A stretch of 64,000 nt of DNA from Raphanus sativus. Lineage: Eukaryota > Streptophyta > Magnoliopsida > Brassicales > Brassicaceae. The stretch is taken from contig NC_079516.1 of the NCBI RefSeq assembly GCF_000801105.2, forward strand, positions 53,365,265-53,429,264, written 5' to 3'. Positions 32,568-44,465 of this stretch are shown here, in pieces. Made by a program: the position numbers and the translations under genes. The notes under the pieces are model-generated. The model made no database searches. It saw only the letters and a list, made by a program, of their open reading frames with translations, and was not told the DNA's origin. Within the stretch, counting starts at the first letter, position 1. The number at the start of each line of letters is the position of its first letter.

Positions 32568-35459
32568 ATGGGCGGTACGGACGCGAAGGACATCCTGGGG
32601 CTGCCGAAGACACCACTGTCTTTAACTCAGGAGAAGAAGTCTCGACCCCAGAAGGAGTCCCATCGAAAACCCGATGGCATTTCTCGCGAGGTGAGAGCTC
32701 TAGCGACTCGAAACAAACAAGCCCTGGAATACGATTGGATTAATAGTCATCTCAAGCTGTTGATTTTTTTGTTGAATTTGCAGGTTTATGCGCTTACGGG
32801 CGGCGTTGCGCCTCTTATGCCTTCAATTGATGTTACCCACTTAAAGCGACGCCCTCCGCCTGATGAAAAGGTTAGATTTTGTAAGGGCTTGTTTTGAGAT
32901 GGTGCTTGTGGGTTTGATGATAGTGTTTATATATGTAATAAGGTTGCTTGGCAATGGCTTCCCGTCAAAAGTTCTGCTAGGAATGATGATTTGCAGCTCT
33001 ACCACTGGGTATGTTCCTTACTTTATTACACAAACAAAAGGTTGAGCATTTGATTCTTTCTAACGCCCATGTGTATTGTGTTTGGATCTCTTTACAGGTT
33101 AGAGTGGTAAATGATGTTCCACCATCAGCTGACTATTCCTTTGCCAAATACAACAAGGTATTTTATTATATGAGTACAGTCTCGTTTGAGTTAATATTTG
33201 CTGCCCCCTCTCTGTTTTATGCTTCTTCTCACTTATTCTTATAATTTGATAATGCAGTCAGTTGATGTCTTGAAATACACTGATGATGAGTATGAGAATC
33301 ATTTAACGGACCCTGTAAGTGTACAACGACATTTTCTGCATAGCCATTGTACATGCTTGCTCTGGATAATGCCGATTTTGTTGATTGTGCTCCCAACTTG
33401 TTAGGTGTGGACCAAGGAAGAGACGGATCAGTTGTTTGAATTGTGTGAAAGGTTTGATCTCCGTTTCACTGTAATTGCTGACCGCTTCCCATTATCCCGG
33501 ACTGTAGAGGAATTGAAGGATCGTTACTATAGTGGTATGTTTTGAACTTTATATGTTTCCAGACACCATTATCAGTTCATTGGAATATTGGAGAACTGAG
33601 AATTCTCTTTCTTAACTTATTCTGTAGTAACTCGGGCCCTGCTGCGTGCTACAGCTCAGTCTCCATCAGAGTTGGCAAACCATCCTCTTATGAAGGTCAA
33701 CTTCCACTTTTACATCTCTTCTTAGCAAACTAACAACTCGAATATTTGTAGTTTATTTTAGCAAACTAACATCTCTGTAAATACTGTTTTTAATATATTG
33801 GCAATAACCAGGAGCCTTATGATATGACACGCGATAGAGAGCGCAAACGTGCGTTGTCAATGGTCTTGTCCCAGAGTAGACACCAAGAGAAGAAAGATGC
33901 TGAGGTTTTTCTCTTTAATTTCTACTAAGCAAGTGTAAATTAGTTCTTTGCTTTCTCTTACACGTCTCCCATAACTACAGATTCTTGCTGAGGCTAAGAG
34001 AATCACAGAGATGCGTTTGGCTGCGCGTGTAAGTGTTTTCTTAAAATCAATGTGCTCACTCGTGCTAAATAAATTACTATAGATGAAATTTTGTTACCAT
34101 GATTGAAGATACCCTTTTACCTTAGACGAATATCAGAACTCCATCCTCATCATATTGTCTCTTAAAACGATTGTTCTTTCTGGATGTGCAGCGTGCGGCA
34201 GAGCCTGATGTGCCTGCGAATGAGAATATCGGTAGTGTATCTCCATCTTCTAATTCTCAACTTCCTGCAACTGCCGTGGCTCCATCCACGCTAACTATGG
34301 CAGATTATACATCTACCCTTGCTTCTCTGCGCATGGTGAGTTTTTCGCTCTTCTCCTCTTTCATTTTTTCATTTGGGTTTCCAGTGATCTGATTCTTTTT
34401 TGGTGAATTTTTTCGAATTTCCAGCTTCATGTGTACTTAAGAACCTATGGACTTGAACAAATGGTCCAAGCTGCAAGCTCTGCTGTTGGTCTTCGAACGA
34501 TCAAGCGTGTTGAGCAGACTCTGCAAGATCTCGGGGTTTGTTTTTGCTTCTTGTTTTGTTAACTCTTTTTTTTTTCTTTACATTATTTGCATATCTTTCC
34601 CATTAACTGAGGAACGATATTACTAATGCTTCAAAGGGAACTCTCACTCAACCTGGCGTCTGATTTTCTATTACTATTAACTTATGCGGATCTTGGTTTG
34701 GATAGAGGATAGGTTCTTAGGAGTTTATTTTATCAGAGCTGCTTTAATGTTTTGCAAGATGGGTTTTTAGTATATATAGTTTTCTCTTTACAGGTTAATT
34801 TAAAGCCAAAGGTTCCTACAAAAACTGTATGCGATGAGCATCTCGAATTACGAAAAGAAATCCTAACACTACTGAATCTTCAGAAGCAGGTAAACTATAT
34901 GATACAGGTTCCATGTACGAATAATACAGCCACTTCTTTTTCTAACTTGTTTGCTTGTAATTTTCAGCTACAGTATAAAGAATCAGAAGGTTCATCACAC
35001 CGTGAAGGGACATATGCCGCAATGCCAGATACTCCAAAGGTCAGCATCATAACTTGAATCCCCAATTTTTACTGCAATATATCATCTTCGTATGGATAAT
35101 ATCTCTAATCCTTTGTATGTGATCAGGATCGCGTTTTCGCATCTGAGCCATTCAGTTTTGGAGGTACATGTCGTTAATCTCCTTTGTTTCAAAATTGTAT
35201 CTTAATCATCTCACTAACTTGCAAGGTGCGTGTCTGTGTTCAGGTGAAAGACCAATCAAGAAGGAACAAAAGCGCAAGGTAATGATGCATATGAGACTCT
35301 GGTCTTTCTTTTCATGTCGATTTCTATGAATGTATATAAGTCCAAACCTCAATCACAAAATATTGTTTTGGTGAATAACTATAGGGTCCTGGAAGACAAT
35401 CAGATACTCCTTCACCAGCTCATAAGCGGCCCAGAAAAATGAAAGCATCTGATCTCTAA
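32568..35459 (+). CDS. SWC4: SWC4/DMAP1-type subunit of SWR1 and NuA4 complexes
   Basis: Nuclear chromatin protein shared by the SWR1 (H2A.Z deposition) and NuA4 (histone acetylation) complexes. Sixteen exons: 32568-32690, 32784-32870, 32943-33008, 33098-33157, 33258-33314, 33405-33534, 33628-33695, 33812-33904, 33981-34028, 34192-34335, 34425-34535, 34794-34889, 34968-35039, 35127-35163, 35244-35278 and 35385-35459. They total 1302 bases and 433 residues in one frame. The N-terminus [16 protein letters not shown] is family-typical. A SANT/Myb-like domain ([19 protein letters not shown] to DRYYS) lies around residues 130-175. The DMAP1 C-terminal region ([19 protein letters not shown]) follows around 285-345, then a basic tail rich in Lys and Arg. 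Corresponds to At2g47210 by position and sequence. Confidence 0.94.
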
Positions 35460-35667
35460 GTCCAATAGAAATACTGATTCCCATTTTTCATGTCTATGTA
35501 ATTTTCAGTCAGACACTGCAATATCTATCAGTTGTTGAATTGTCCCAATGACTCAAAAAATTGATGTCAAAAGTCTCTTTTTTGAGTCGGTGTGTAGACC
35601 GGTCAAAAGCACAACCAACAGTACAGTGATGATGTATTCATTAGTCGTTTGGGTCACAAGTTGTGAC
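35460..35667. other. SWC4 3' flank
   Basis: Likely 3' UTR and short spacer. Confidence 0.5.
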
Positions 35668-35778
35668 TCACAACACATGATTTTATTTTGATATAAAAAG
35701 TAACATATTAAGCACATCTACAATTTGGTAGTTCAAAATGCTCGTATACCTCATGCGATATAGGCCTGGTCATTCCAG
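35668..35778. repeat. dispersed repeat, copy B
   Basis: Partner of 31172-31287 in the same orientation. It lies just after SWC4. Confidence 0.8.
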
Positions 35779-36222
35779 CGTATACAACAAATAAGGCAGC
35801 AAAAAACAAAGCTCTTCCAACTAAAGATGTGCACTTTCAGATACAAAAGCATCGAGAAACATCAACTGTAACTAACCGCAGGTAGAACCTGAGGTAAGTC
35901 AATGGAACCATCCCTTAGAGGCTGCAGATAAGACCACTGTAGCTAAAACAGATATCACACATCACATAAAGCATCGGCATCACAGGCACAAATAAAGAGA
36001 CCAAGATTAAACAAGCAATGGCTAAGGTAAAAGTGTATAAAGAGGAGGACTTGATAACGGAAAACCTGAAAATTGTATAAAGCATACAACAAATTGTCTT
36101 AAAAATGAAACATCATTACACTTTTATTCTCAAACATATCCATATCTTTGAGCTTGTATAAATAAAATAAAGGAAACAACAAGGCAAGGCAGTAGATATA
36201 GAGAAACCAAGAAAGAAAAGAA
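35779..36222. other. spacer between SWC4 and the F-box gene
   Basis: Includes the 3' flank of the F-box gene. The stretch 35880-35945 is less AT-rich and could be a coding relic, but I cannot assign it. Confidence 0.45.
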
Positions 36223-37841
36223 TCAGATGAAGTGGATGTTGTTGCAATATGATGAAACTATGGGGAGAGTTAACAAATTAGCTCGCAAGAACATGCGGTT
36301 GTCCGCGGCGTCAATACCAACTCTGACGGTTTCAAGACATTCCAACATTCCCAAGAAATGTCTCATTTGTTTCAGTTCTTGAAAAGAACCTCCATACTCT
36401 AAAATCTCTAGCACTTTCACTTGACATGTCCATAAACAAGATATTACCTTACTCTTCTTGTTCTTCTTCTTCTTGTGTGGAGTGCAAGCGCATGCATCTC
36501 CGCATTTATCTGTGACTCTGTGCACAAGACCCTGAGAAAACACACCGAAAGACCAATCTTGAGAATGTATAAACAAAAAGAAGAGAGAATCTCAAAAAAA
36601 ATTACCTTGAAGACTAAAGTGTGTAGATTTGGACAACTGTTAAGCAAAAGTGGCATAACTTGCCAACCTTTCTTCTTGTTGCTCTCAATAGATAAGTTAA
36701 GGAGGTTTTTGAACACCGGCATAGATTTACAGCAGAAATGAAACGCCTATATAAAATGAACCAATATATATATACGAGGTGAGAGACGATGCTATAGCTA
36801 GCAGTAGATTGAAGTGAGAGAGAGACGATACAATACAATACATACCTCAAGTGAATCAGGAGACAAGTGAAGGGTTGTAATGTTGGAAATACCCGCAGCT
36901 AGGTTTGTAACATCACCATATATTCCTCCAGGGGGCTTGTTTGGTTTGTGATGGTCCCCCCATAACTTGAGATTGAGTCTGACTTGGGAAAGCGAATCCA
37001 AATCAACAAAGCGATAATCCATAAAGACATGACTAGAATAGTCAAGGTAGACAAGACTTGGTGCTTTAACGTAACTTTGATCATGTAACTCTTGAAAAGA
37101 GTATCGATTATGAGGACCACCATAGGGCATATCGACAGAGACCAGGAGTCGCTTAATGGATGGACATTTGACAGAGGCAGTGCAACATGGAGGATAAGGA
37201 TCAAGAGCATCAGCACCGATATCAGTAATGAATAATTCTTCAAGGACAGGACAGCCTTTGATGAGGCGGCGATAGTTGTCGTAATCAAGGCCTCCAACTG
37301 TTAAGAGAGAGAGGGATTTGAGGGCAGGGAGAAAGACACGGTCGACTTGAAGACAATATTCACGGGAGAGTGTGAGCTTAACAAGTGTGTTGCTCGTGAA
37401 CAACTTTCTCTCTAAATCAACTTCATTTCCGGTGCATTCCAAGTGTACTTCTTCCAATAAACCTCCTTGTTCCTCCATTGCATTCCAGATCCAACCGTAG
37501 ACAGCAATGGACTTAGTGGAACGGCCTCCTCGATGACTCAGAGAGAACTTCTTGATCATTTTCATGGTCGGAAAATTTCTTAATGTCTTGTCTAGGAAAT
37601 CTAAGAAGCGATCTGAAGAAGAACCACTTTCTGCTTCTTCTTCTTGGTTGGGATACACAACCATTGACTCATCAAAGCTAAGGGTGTCTACAAGAGCCAG
37701 CAGATTACTATTCATCCTCCATCTCTTGGACAGAACCGTTGTGGAAGCAGCTACCTTTGTCGGAACTAATGACAGGATTTTGCCAAGTATCTCATCCGGC
37801 AAATCGCTGATTCGATCATCTCTACTACTGCTACTACTCAT
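36223..37841 (-). CDS. F-box/FBD/LRR-repeat protein
   Basis: Probable substrate adaptor of an SCF ubiquitin ligase. Three exons on the minus strand: 36846-37841, 36606-36746 and 36223-36531, 1446 bases, 481 residues. The F-box ([20 protein letters not shown]) is at residues 8-50. Leucine-rich repeats follow ([54 protein letters not shown]). An FBD domain lies at about 385-460 ([32 protein letters not shown]). This family is large and fast-evolving in Brassicaceae and has no fixed orthologue. I do not recall one at this place in Arabidopsis, so it may have moved here. A DUF724 tail relic lies 150 bases beyond its start. Confidence 0.9.
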
Positions 37842-37991
37842 AACTATTCTTCTACCCTACGACGCACTAAAAACAGAAGTAAAACTTACGATGCCAGAGG
37901 AGGAGGGGAATAAGGGAGAGGAATTAACAGGGCAGTAGGCGCTGTACGAATCGTGGGCCTCATTAATTTAAGCCCATTGGATATCGTGGGC

Positions 37992-38140
37992 ATCGTGAGA
38001 TGCAAGAATCGGTTGCAAAAGAGGAGAAAGAGGCAGCTGACAGGAGGATAGTTGAGATGAAAGCAAGTGGAGAAAGGGTTGAGCAAGAAATAGAAGACGT
38101 GGACCTTGAGTTGCTTATCACTGCCTCGGCTCCATGGTAA
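37992..38140 (+). pseudogene. relic of a DUF724 gene C-terminal tail
   Basis: An open stretch of 48 codons plus stop, with no start codon in a suitable place. It reads as a Glu/Lys/Arg-rich coiled-coil tail ending EQEIEDVDLELLITASAPW. This resembles the end of the DUF724 protein encoded 2 kb downstream ([16 protein letters not shown]) and is typical of that family's last exon. No other DUF724 exons are visible nearby. In Arabidopsis two DUF724 genes are adjacent here (DUF5, DUF6, from memory), so this is probably what remains of the first. Confidence 0.7.
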
Positions 38141-38839
38141 AGAGGAGTTGAAAACAAAACAAAAAACAAAACTATCAAGTAGGCTCTAACCTCTGTTTTA
38201 GTAGTAGATGAAGTGAAACAAAAAAAATGTTGGCTAGCTCCTATGGTTATGCTTACTATGTTAGGTTAACCAGAGAAACTAGGCCTTTTGTTGATCGTCT
38301 CCAGTGTTGATGATGCTGTTTAGTTTAAACTGATCTCTTCAAGAGATAACTGATGATCTTTTGTAGAACTTATTGAGGTTAGAATCAAAATATTTATATG
38401 TATTTTGTGACTTTTTAAAATTATCTTTGCTGATCATCTAAAAAGAGTGAAGCTAGTTTATGTTTAAATTAATTTTAAAAAGTTGGTGCGAATTATAAAT
38501 GATGTTACATACAATTGTTAAGTTGTTTACTGTAGAAAAAAAAAACTTATAATCGATTTATATACTTTAAAAATGTCTTTTATTAATGTTATATCAAAAA
38601 AGTATTTGATTTCACTGTTGAGCTCGTTTACTTTAAAGGCCCAGTAGTTAGTTTGGGTTTACAATAATTTTTAAGCGCGAAAATAAAAACTAAAACTAAA
38701 AGGGAAAAACAAAAACAAAAATTCTTCCACACAATGATAGCATCGTCTTCTCTTACTTCCACTAAGTAGTTCGAGAAATTTCCATTTTCTTTTTCCTTCA
38801 TCGTCTCTTTAAGGTTTGAGGAGAACAAGAGAGAGAGAA
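38141..38839. other. intergenic region before the DUF724 gene
   Basis: Contains the promoter of the next gene, with 'aaaggcccag' near 38636 and a leader with GAGA just before the start. No separate gene seen. Confidence 0.5.
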
Positions 38840-40417
38840 ATGGATTCGCTCGAAACTATGAAAAATCCCGAGAAAGAAGAAGAAAACATGTTCATTACCA
38901 AAGACTGTGAAGTAGAAGTCTGTTGTGAGGAGGAAGGATTCAAAGGGGCTTGGTACAGAGCCATCCTCGAGGAAACGCCTACAAGTTCGGGACGCAAAAA
39001 GCTCAAAGTGCGTTACACTACGTTGCTCCAAGAAGACTGTTCAACTCTTTTCACAGAAACCGTGGAACAGAGATCCATAAGGCCTGTTCCACCTGATGAT
39101 CTGAACGACGGCGTAGTTCTTGAGGAAGGCTCGGTGGTTGACGCTGATCACAACGATGGATGGTGGAAAGGTGTCATCGTAAAGAAGATGGAAGATGATA
39201 AATTCTTGGTTCACTTCGATTCTCCACCAGACACGATCCAGTTCGACAAACTGCAACTGAGACCTCATTTTGACTGGACCGGCTCTAGATGGGTCCGATC
39301 TCATAACAAGGTAATCGTTTTCTTCTTCGCATGTCAAATTTTTGGACTTCTTTTTTTTTTTGTTGAGCCTATATTTTTTTTTTTTTTAAGGATGGTTCTG
39401 CTTTGTGGTCTAATATACTTTTGAACCAGGTGTCTGAAGAGCAATACCACAAAGAACATATTCATAAAAGGAAAAGGAAAAGAAAGCAAACACACAACTC
39501 AAACCTTGAAAAGACTGGTATGTGGGAATGTAATCCATATTAATTGTTTGTATTATGTTTCTTACCGAACCCTAATCATACATTTGAGTAACTTTGACGC
39601 TTACAATGGTTCAGAGGCTCTGATCGCTGATACAAGTGACAAAGATGATTATGATCAGACCCTCTCTGCTTGGATCCTTGGAGTAAAATCATCTAATATT
39701 GGTTCTAATAAATTGAGTAAGATACTTCTTTTTCTGTATTAAACTGCTCCATTACAAAAAAAAATTCTTTTACTTTCTCATTATGGTGCTTTTGCGTTGA
39801 TCTATCCAGCAGGGTTATCCCCTGATGAAACTGGAGCAAGTGAAGCTACAACAATGGTTCTGCCATTTACGAAACGCTGCTCACCTCTTTGGAAAGCGCT
39901 CGAGTCAATGGAAGTTTACAAAACAGCAAAGCAAAGTCCTCATTTCATCCCGTTGCTCGAGACAAGAGAAGAGTTCCGTGAAGGGTTGGCTGTGGGTCAG
40001 ATGGTTAACTTTTCAACTTTGTTAGAGAGAGTTAAAAATCTGCAACCTCATACTCCCAAAAGCACACTCGAGGGACTCAAAGAGTGCTTTGCGGAGCTTG
40101 AGAAGTATGGTTTTGATGTTACAACGCCTATATCTCGGATCAACATGTTGTTCTCTCTCATAGAAAAACAAGTGAAAACAGAGAAGAGACTAAAAAATAA
40201 TGCGAAAAAGATGAAAAAGGAAGTTAGAAAAATGCAAAAACTTGAACAAGATACGAGAGCTGTTGAGTGCAAGATTCTCGAGCTGCAGAGCCAAAGAGAA
40301 GTCTTAGAACAGAAGAAGAAAGATGTTTCAGAGATACAGCTTTGTGCAGAAGATCTTGACAAAGAGATTCAAGATGTGGATTTTGGAACGACCGTATCAG
40401 GTGCTTGGTTATATTAA
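38840..40417 (+). CDS. DUF6: DUF724/Agenet-domain protein
   Basis: Plant-specific protein with Tudor-like Agenet domains, thought to bind chromatin or RNA; the biochemical role is unknown. Four exons: 38840-39310, 39430-39517, 39615-39716 and 39810-40417, 1269 bases, 422 residues. An Agenet pair lies at about residues 20-150 ([20 protein letters not shown], then [18 protein letters not shown]). A Lys/Arg-rich linker (HKRKRKRKQ) may be a nuclear signal. The DUF724 domain ([19 protein letters not shown] onward) is about 230-415 and ends in a coiled coil. As I remember, Arabidopsis DUF6 is about 700 residues, so the middle part seems shorter here. That could be real or reflect exons I missed between 39310 and 39810, but those introns are short. 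Confidence 0.88.
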
Positions 40418-41394
40418 AAAAAAAAGACTATAATGAGCTCGAACTCGGCTCTGTTTTGCAAAATGAAAGGTAGACTAGATGTAAGTTAAAAAAGACGTTT
40501 GGTTGTGGTAGATGGCAAGGTTAGTTTAACTAGTCCTTCTAAGATAATTAGGAAAAAATCATGTCACTTGTAGATATGAAGACTGCTTGTTTAGTGGTGT
40601 TTTGGTAATCATGAAATGATAATGGTAATGAAGTTTTTGGTAATCTTTCTTATTAGTGGTTAAATAATCTAAATACTATGTAATTTGGCTGTGCAACTGC
40701 TGAAATTAGAGGTTTCTGCTGATGAATTTCTTTAGCAAATAAAATTTTCAAACTAGAAAGTCAGTAGCGTAATGAGTTTGAAGATGGAGATAAGATAAGA
40801 TAACAAATGTAATTTTGAAGATAATAAAAAAGGAGGAGGAAGCTAAGACTCGGAGGAGCTCAGAGAGTTATGGAATCATAAGACTCCGAATGAGTTAGAA
40901 GGTATGGAAACCTGGAATGAATTAGAAGTTGTGTATATAGCTGACTCTTCTTTAGATTCTCTTCTCTTATTGGTTAGTACATGATGAATTTATACAACAA
41001 TTATGTAGTTTGGCTTTGGCAAATTTCAGAAGAGCTTCAAATCGTGCAACTCAGTTGTTCATTGAGTCCTACAACTGCGAGTCTGTGACACATATTAATG
41101 CGAACGGTCTTGTATTGTCCAGTGTCCACTCCACGCATTGCATTTCATTTAATTCGACATATAAAAAATCGACCCATATTTCTTTATTATTGTTATATTA
41201 ATGGTCGTCTGTATTGAAGGTTGGAAATATTTAATGAGTGTTACTTTTCTTATCTTATTAGGTTTTGTTCTTAATGTCTTACGAGTACGACTTACTTCAA
41301 AATTGGAAATAATCGAGAGCTTACAAGGTAGAATCATTAGTTTCCAACTTTCCATATGTAAATAAAAATAAATGTCTGGACTCATTAGAGCATG
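40418..41394. other. intergenic DNA after the DUF724 gene
   Basis: 3' UTR and AT-rich DNA. The stretch 40760-40960 is purine-rich, then 'tgtatatagctgactc', which looks like a promoter or LTR fragment but has no partner in the window. Confidence 0.45.
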
Positions 41395-41662
41395 TTTATC
41401 GCAGAACCGGAAAGGGGGGGTTCTTTCTTTTTTTTCTTTTTTATTTTTATTTTTTATTTTTTAATCCGATTTAAAAAAAAAAAATAGGATAAACCAATCG
41501 TGGACCGCCACGTGCAAATGGGGCCCACGTTCAGGAAAAAACTCAACCAATTTCGTCTTTTCCTCAGGCGACTTTTTCCTTTGGTTTTGACAATTTCGTG
41601 GGGTCCACTCCTTCTCTCCTCCCTCAAGATACCTCTAATATCCTGCGATAACCCTGCTCTTA
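41395..41662. mobile_element. Harbinger/Tourist-like MITE, 262 bp
   Basis: The element is at 41398-41659. Its inverted ends are GAGCATGTTTATCGCAG and, on the other strand, GAGCAGGGTTATCGCAG (15 of 17). It is flanked by TTA target duplications at 41395-41397 and 41660-41662. The 3-bp TTA duplication with GAGCA/GGGCA ends fits PIF/Harbinger MITEs. It has no coding capacity. Confidence 0.85.
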
Positions 41663-44465
41663 GACATAACTAGCTAAAATATTTGATACTCGTGCATAAC
41701 TAGCCAATTCCTTTTATTTTTGGGTCAAATTGAACTAGCTAAAATATTTACTACTTTAGATAGGCTTATGGGGAAAAAACAGTCCATTTTTTTTTAAAGA
41801 TCCCTTGACTTGACTCTGCTTACTTTATGTCTTATGAGCAATTTGCCGATTTCAAAACAATGGCCGGATCTTTATTGATTTTTTCTGACTTTCCCTGAAA
41901 TTAAACAGTTAGAAGTTGGAACAAACAATAATTAGAAAGCTGAGTTGACAAACAAAAAAGTTGAAAATTATTTCGTAATCCATCAAACAAAAAGTTGAAA
42001 TTTAGCCGTTTGTAGTTGACCAATACATGGCATAATAACGATAAGCATTGCAAGTTATTACTAGTTCAACCCTTCATAACATAAAATATACTTTAGTCAA
42101 ATTTAAATAATAAATCGGTCGCAGAAAGCATTTTATAATCATTTTATAAGAATTAATATTCTTAAAATGTTTAATAATCTATATATACTTATACGATTTG
42201 ACTTGGCTCGCTTGTTCTTATAAATACATATTAACATCCATATTAAAAGCTATCAGAAATTTCGGTGATAGTTATTAAATAAATATGTAGACCCGAACAA
42301 ATAAATGTGAATGCATTGATATTAGGGCCCTTGATATTATGTACGAACCAAGAAAAAAATATCTTATAAAGCTAAGAATATCGCATGATTGATACTCTCT
42401 TTACAATTTCAAAGATAAACGACTTCTTACCAGAATTATCAGTCTTTGAAATTCTACAAATATAGAAAATGAAATAAACCAGTGATCTTCATTGTCAAGG
42501 CTTAGGCTTTTAACTAATACCGAATTGTTTCAAAAAAAAAAAAAAAATACCGAATAGCTCGACTAACTAATGGTTTCGACATGTTAATCGAGAATCGAGA
42601 TCATGCATGGTCTGTTTTTTACTAACTCATCATTGTATTGTATAACTATACCTGCAGAAGCGTCTGGATTGTAAACATGTGACGTACGGTAAATGCAGTA
42701 GTATCTACAAACCAACTTTACGAAATGAACCACAAAACGTTGTACTTTGGGAAAATGTCAAAAAAGCTTTCGTAACAAATCGTTTTCTAAAACAAATCGT
42801 TTTCTAAAACACTGAAACATTGTTTTTGCAAATTGATTCTCAAGTGTATAATGCAAGTTGCACAGGCAGTAAGAGACTCTATTACTCGACGTATCTTGCA
42901 GAAGTAGGAAGAAACTCTAGTACTCGACGTATTTTACAGTTTTATATTTATCCATTTCCACACGATGATATGCTTTATAAAATCATAAAGAATTGTGTTT
43001 ATAAAAGACTCAATGTAAATTGATGGAAAATAGTAGTTGAAAATTTAGGGAAAAATCAACTTTCGGCAAACAACACCATAGGCATATAGGACAAAAATTA
43101 ATTAATGTCAGTGCCGTGCGAAGAGTTATAGGGATCTAAGACAAGTTTTTAAAATAAACTTATTTACAGCTATAACGAAAACAATTTTTAAATAAAATAT
43201 ATCATTTTCACCAGATATACAAATCTAACACTGTACAAGAATAAATTTATCATGTGCTATATTATGTCATATAGAAAACAAATATACATGAATTCAGAAG
43301 ATGAGTTAGTCGATTCTGGTGGAAAAGATTTTTTTAAAACCAAAGTCTAAACCAGTAAAACATAAACTGATTAAAATTTTGGGGTTTTAAGAGTGTTATA
43401 TAAATTGGGGGCCTGAGGCGAATGCCTTTTTCAATACACTGTAGGCACGCCTCCAAATGAAATCTATTGGTTGGATCAGTCAATTTTGTTTTGGTGCACT
43501 TTTTCTCTTCTTTTATTATCTACACATTTGAAATTGAAGACTGATAATAAAAACAATAAAACGAAAGACACAGGCCTCGTCTGTATCAACCAACTATATT
43601 ATTATATAAACCAACAACCCTTTCTCAGCTCCTCAGCTTATTCTTCTTTCTCTTTGATCATTTCTATAAGATTCATAAACAATTAGTGCATATTTTAAAA
43701 CAAAGTTCCAGGTGGGGAAGAACACAATCCGACCTGCCTGAACCAGCGACTTATACGTACATTACTATAGTCCTTCGTTGTTCCAGCTAAAGGTCGGTTG
43801 CTTAACCTTTGCTTTTCTATTGGTTAATTTTTTTGTTCTGTTTTTTTTTTGTCAACATTTTTTTGTTCTGTTTATTTCCTTTTACTTTGTTATATACTTA
43901 TATTAGATATCAAATTATTTTTTTGATGTTTCTTTTTATATTTCATTTTGAACGTTTGGAAGGAAAGAGAGAATAAAATCGATATTTCTATTTTTACCCT
44001 GATATTAATAAAAGATAATGAAAGATTTTGAAGTGTTTAAGTACGAAAGTTTTTTTTTTGGATAAAAAAGTATGAAAGTTTGTTTGATAAAAAAGTATGA
44101 AAGTTCATACACTGGTTTAAGCAAAAAAAAAAAAAGTTCATACACTGGTTGGAGAGCGTTACAACTACATCACTTTCGTACTTATTGATTTTTTCTCTAG
44201 AGCTTTTTCATTTTCATTAATTAAAGAAGATGGTGAAAAGGAAATATTTTTTTTCTTTTGGTCAACTGTGAAAAGAAAGATAATGAAGCCAGGGTTATCC
44301 ATGCTTTCCCGTTTAGGGAATGACATAGTGAAACTACTCGTACTTCCTTTGAAGTTAAAGTACATGTAATCTAATTATTTTTTGTCTTAAAATATATATA
44401 GTTGATACAACTCTTTATCAAATCATAAAATATAGAAACCAAGTTAGTGTCAAACTTAAACAGAA
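41663..44465. other. AT-rich intergenic region upstream of LACS1 copy 1
   Basis: No gene recognised. The part 43108-43450 resembles a decayed hAT-type element (see rejected items). Short direct repeats 'gaaagttcatacactggtt' lie at 44099-44150 around an A run. Confidence 0.5.

Noticed and set aside
35880..35945. possible exon of a lost gene before the F-box gene
   Set aside because: Slightly higher GC but no frame with recognisable protein or splice sites.
36899..37297. 132-codon minus-strand ORF
   Set aside because: A shifted frame inside the first exon of the F-box gene.
43108..43450. possible hAT element ('gtgccgtgcg' to 'gtaggcacgcct', with 'gggggcctgaggcgaatgcc')
   Set aside because: The text resembles decayed hAT MITEs, but the ends do not pair cleanly and no 8-bp duplication was found.
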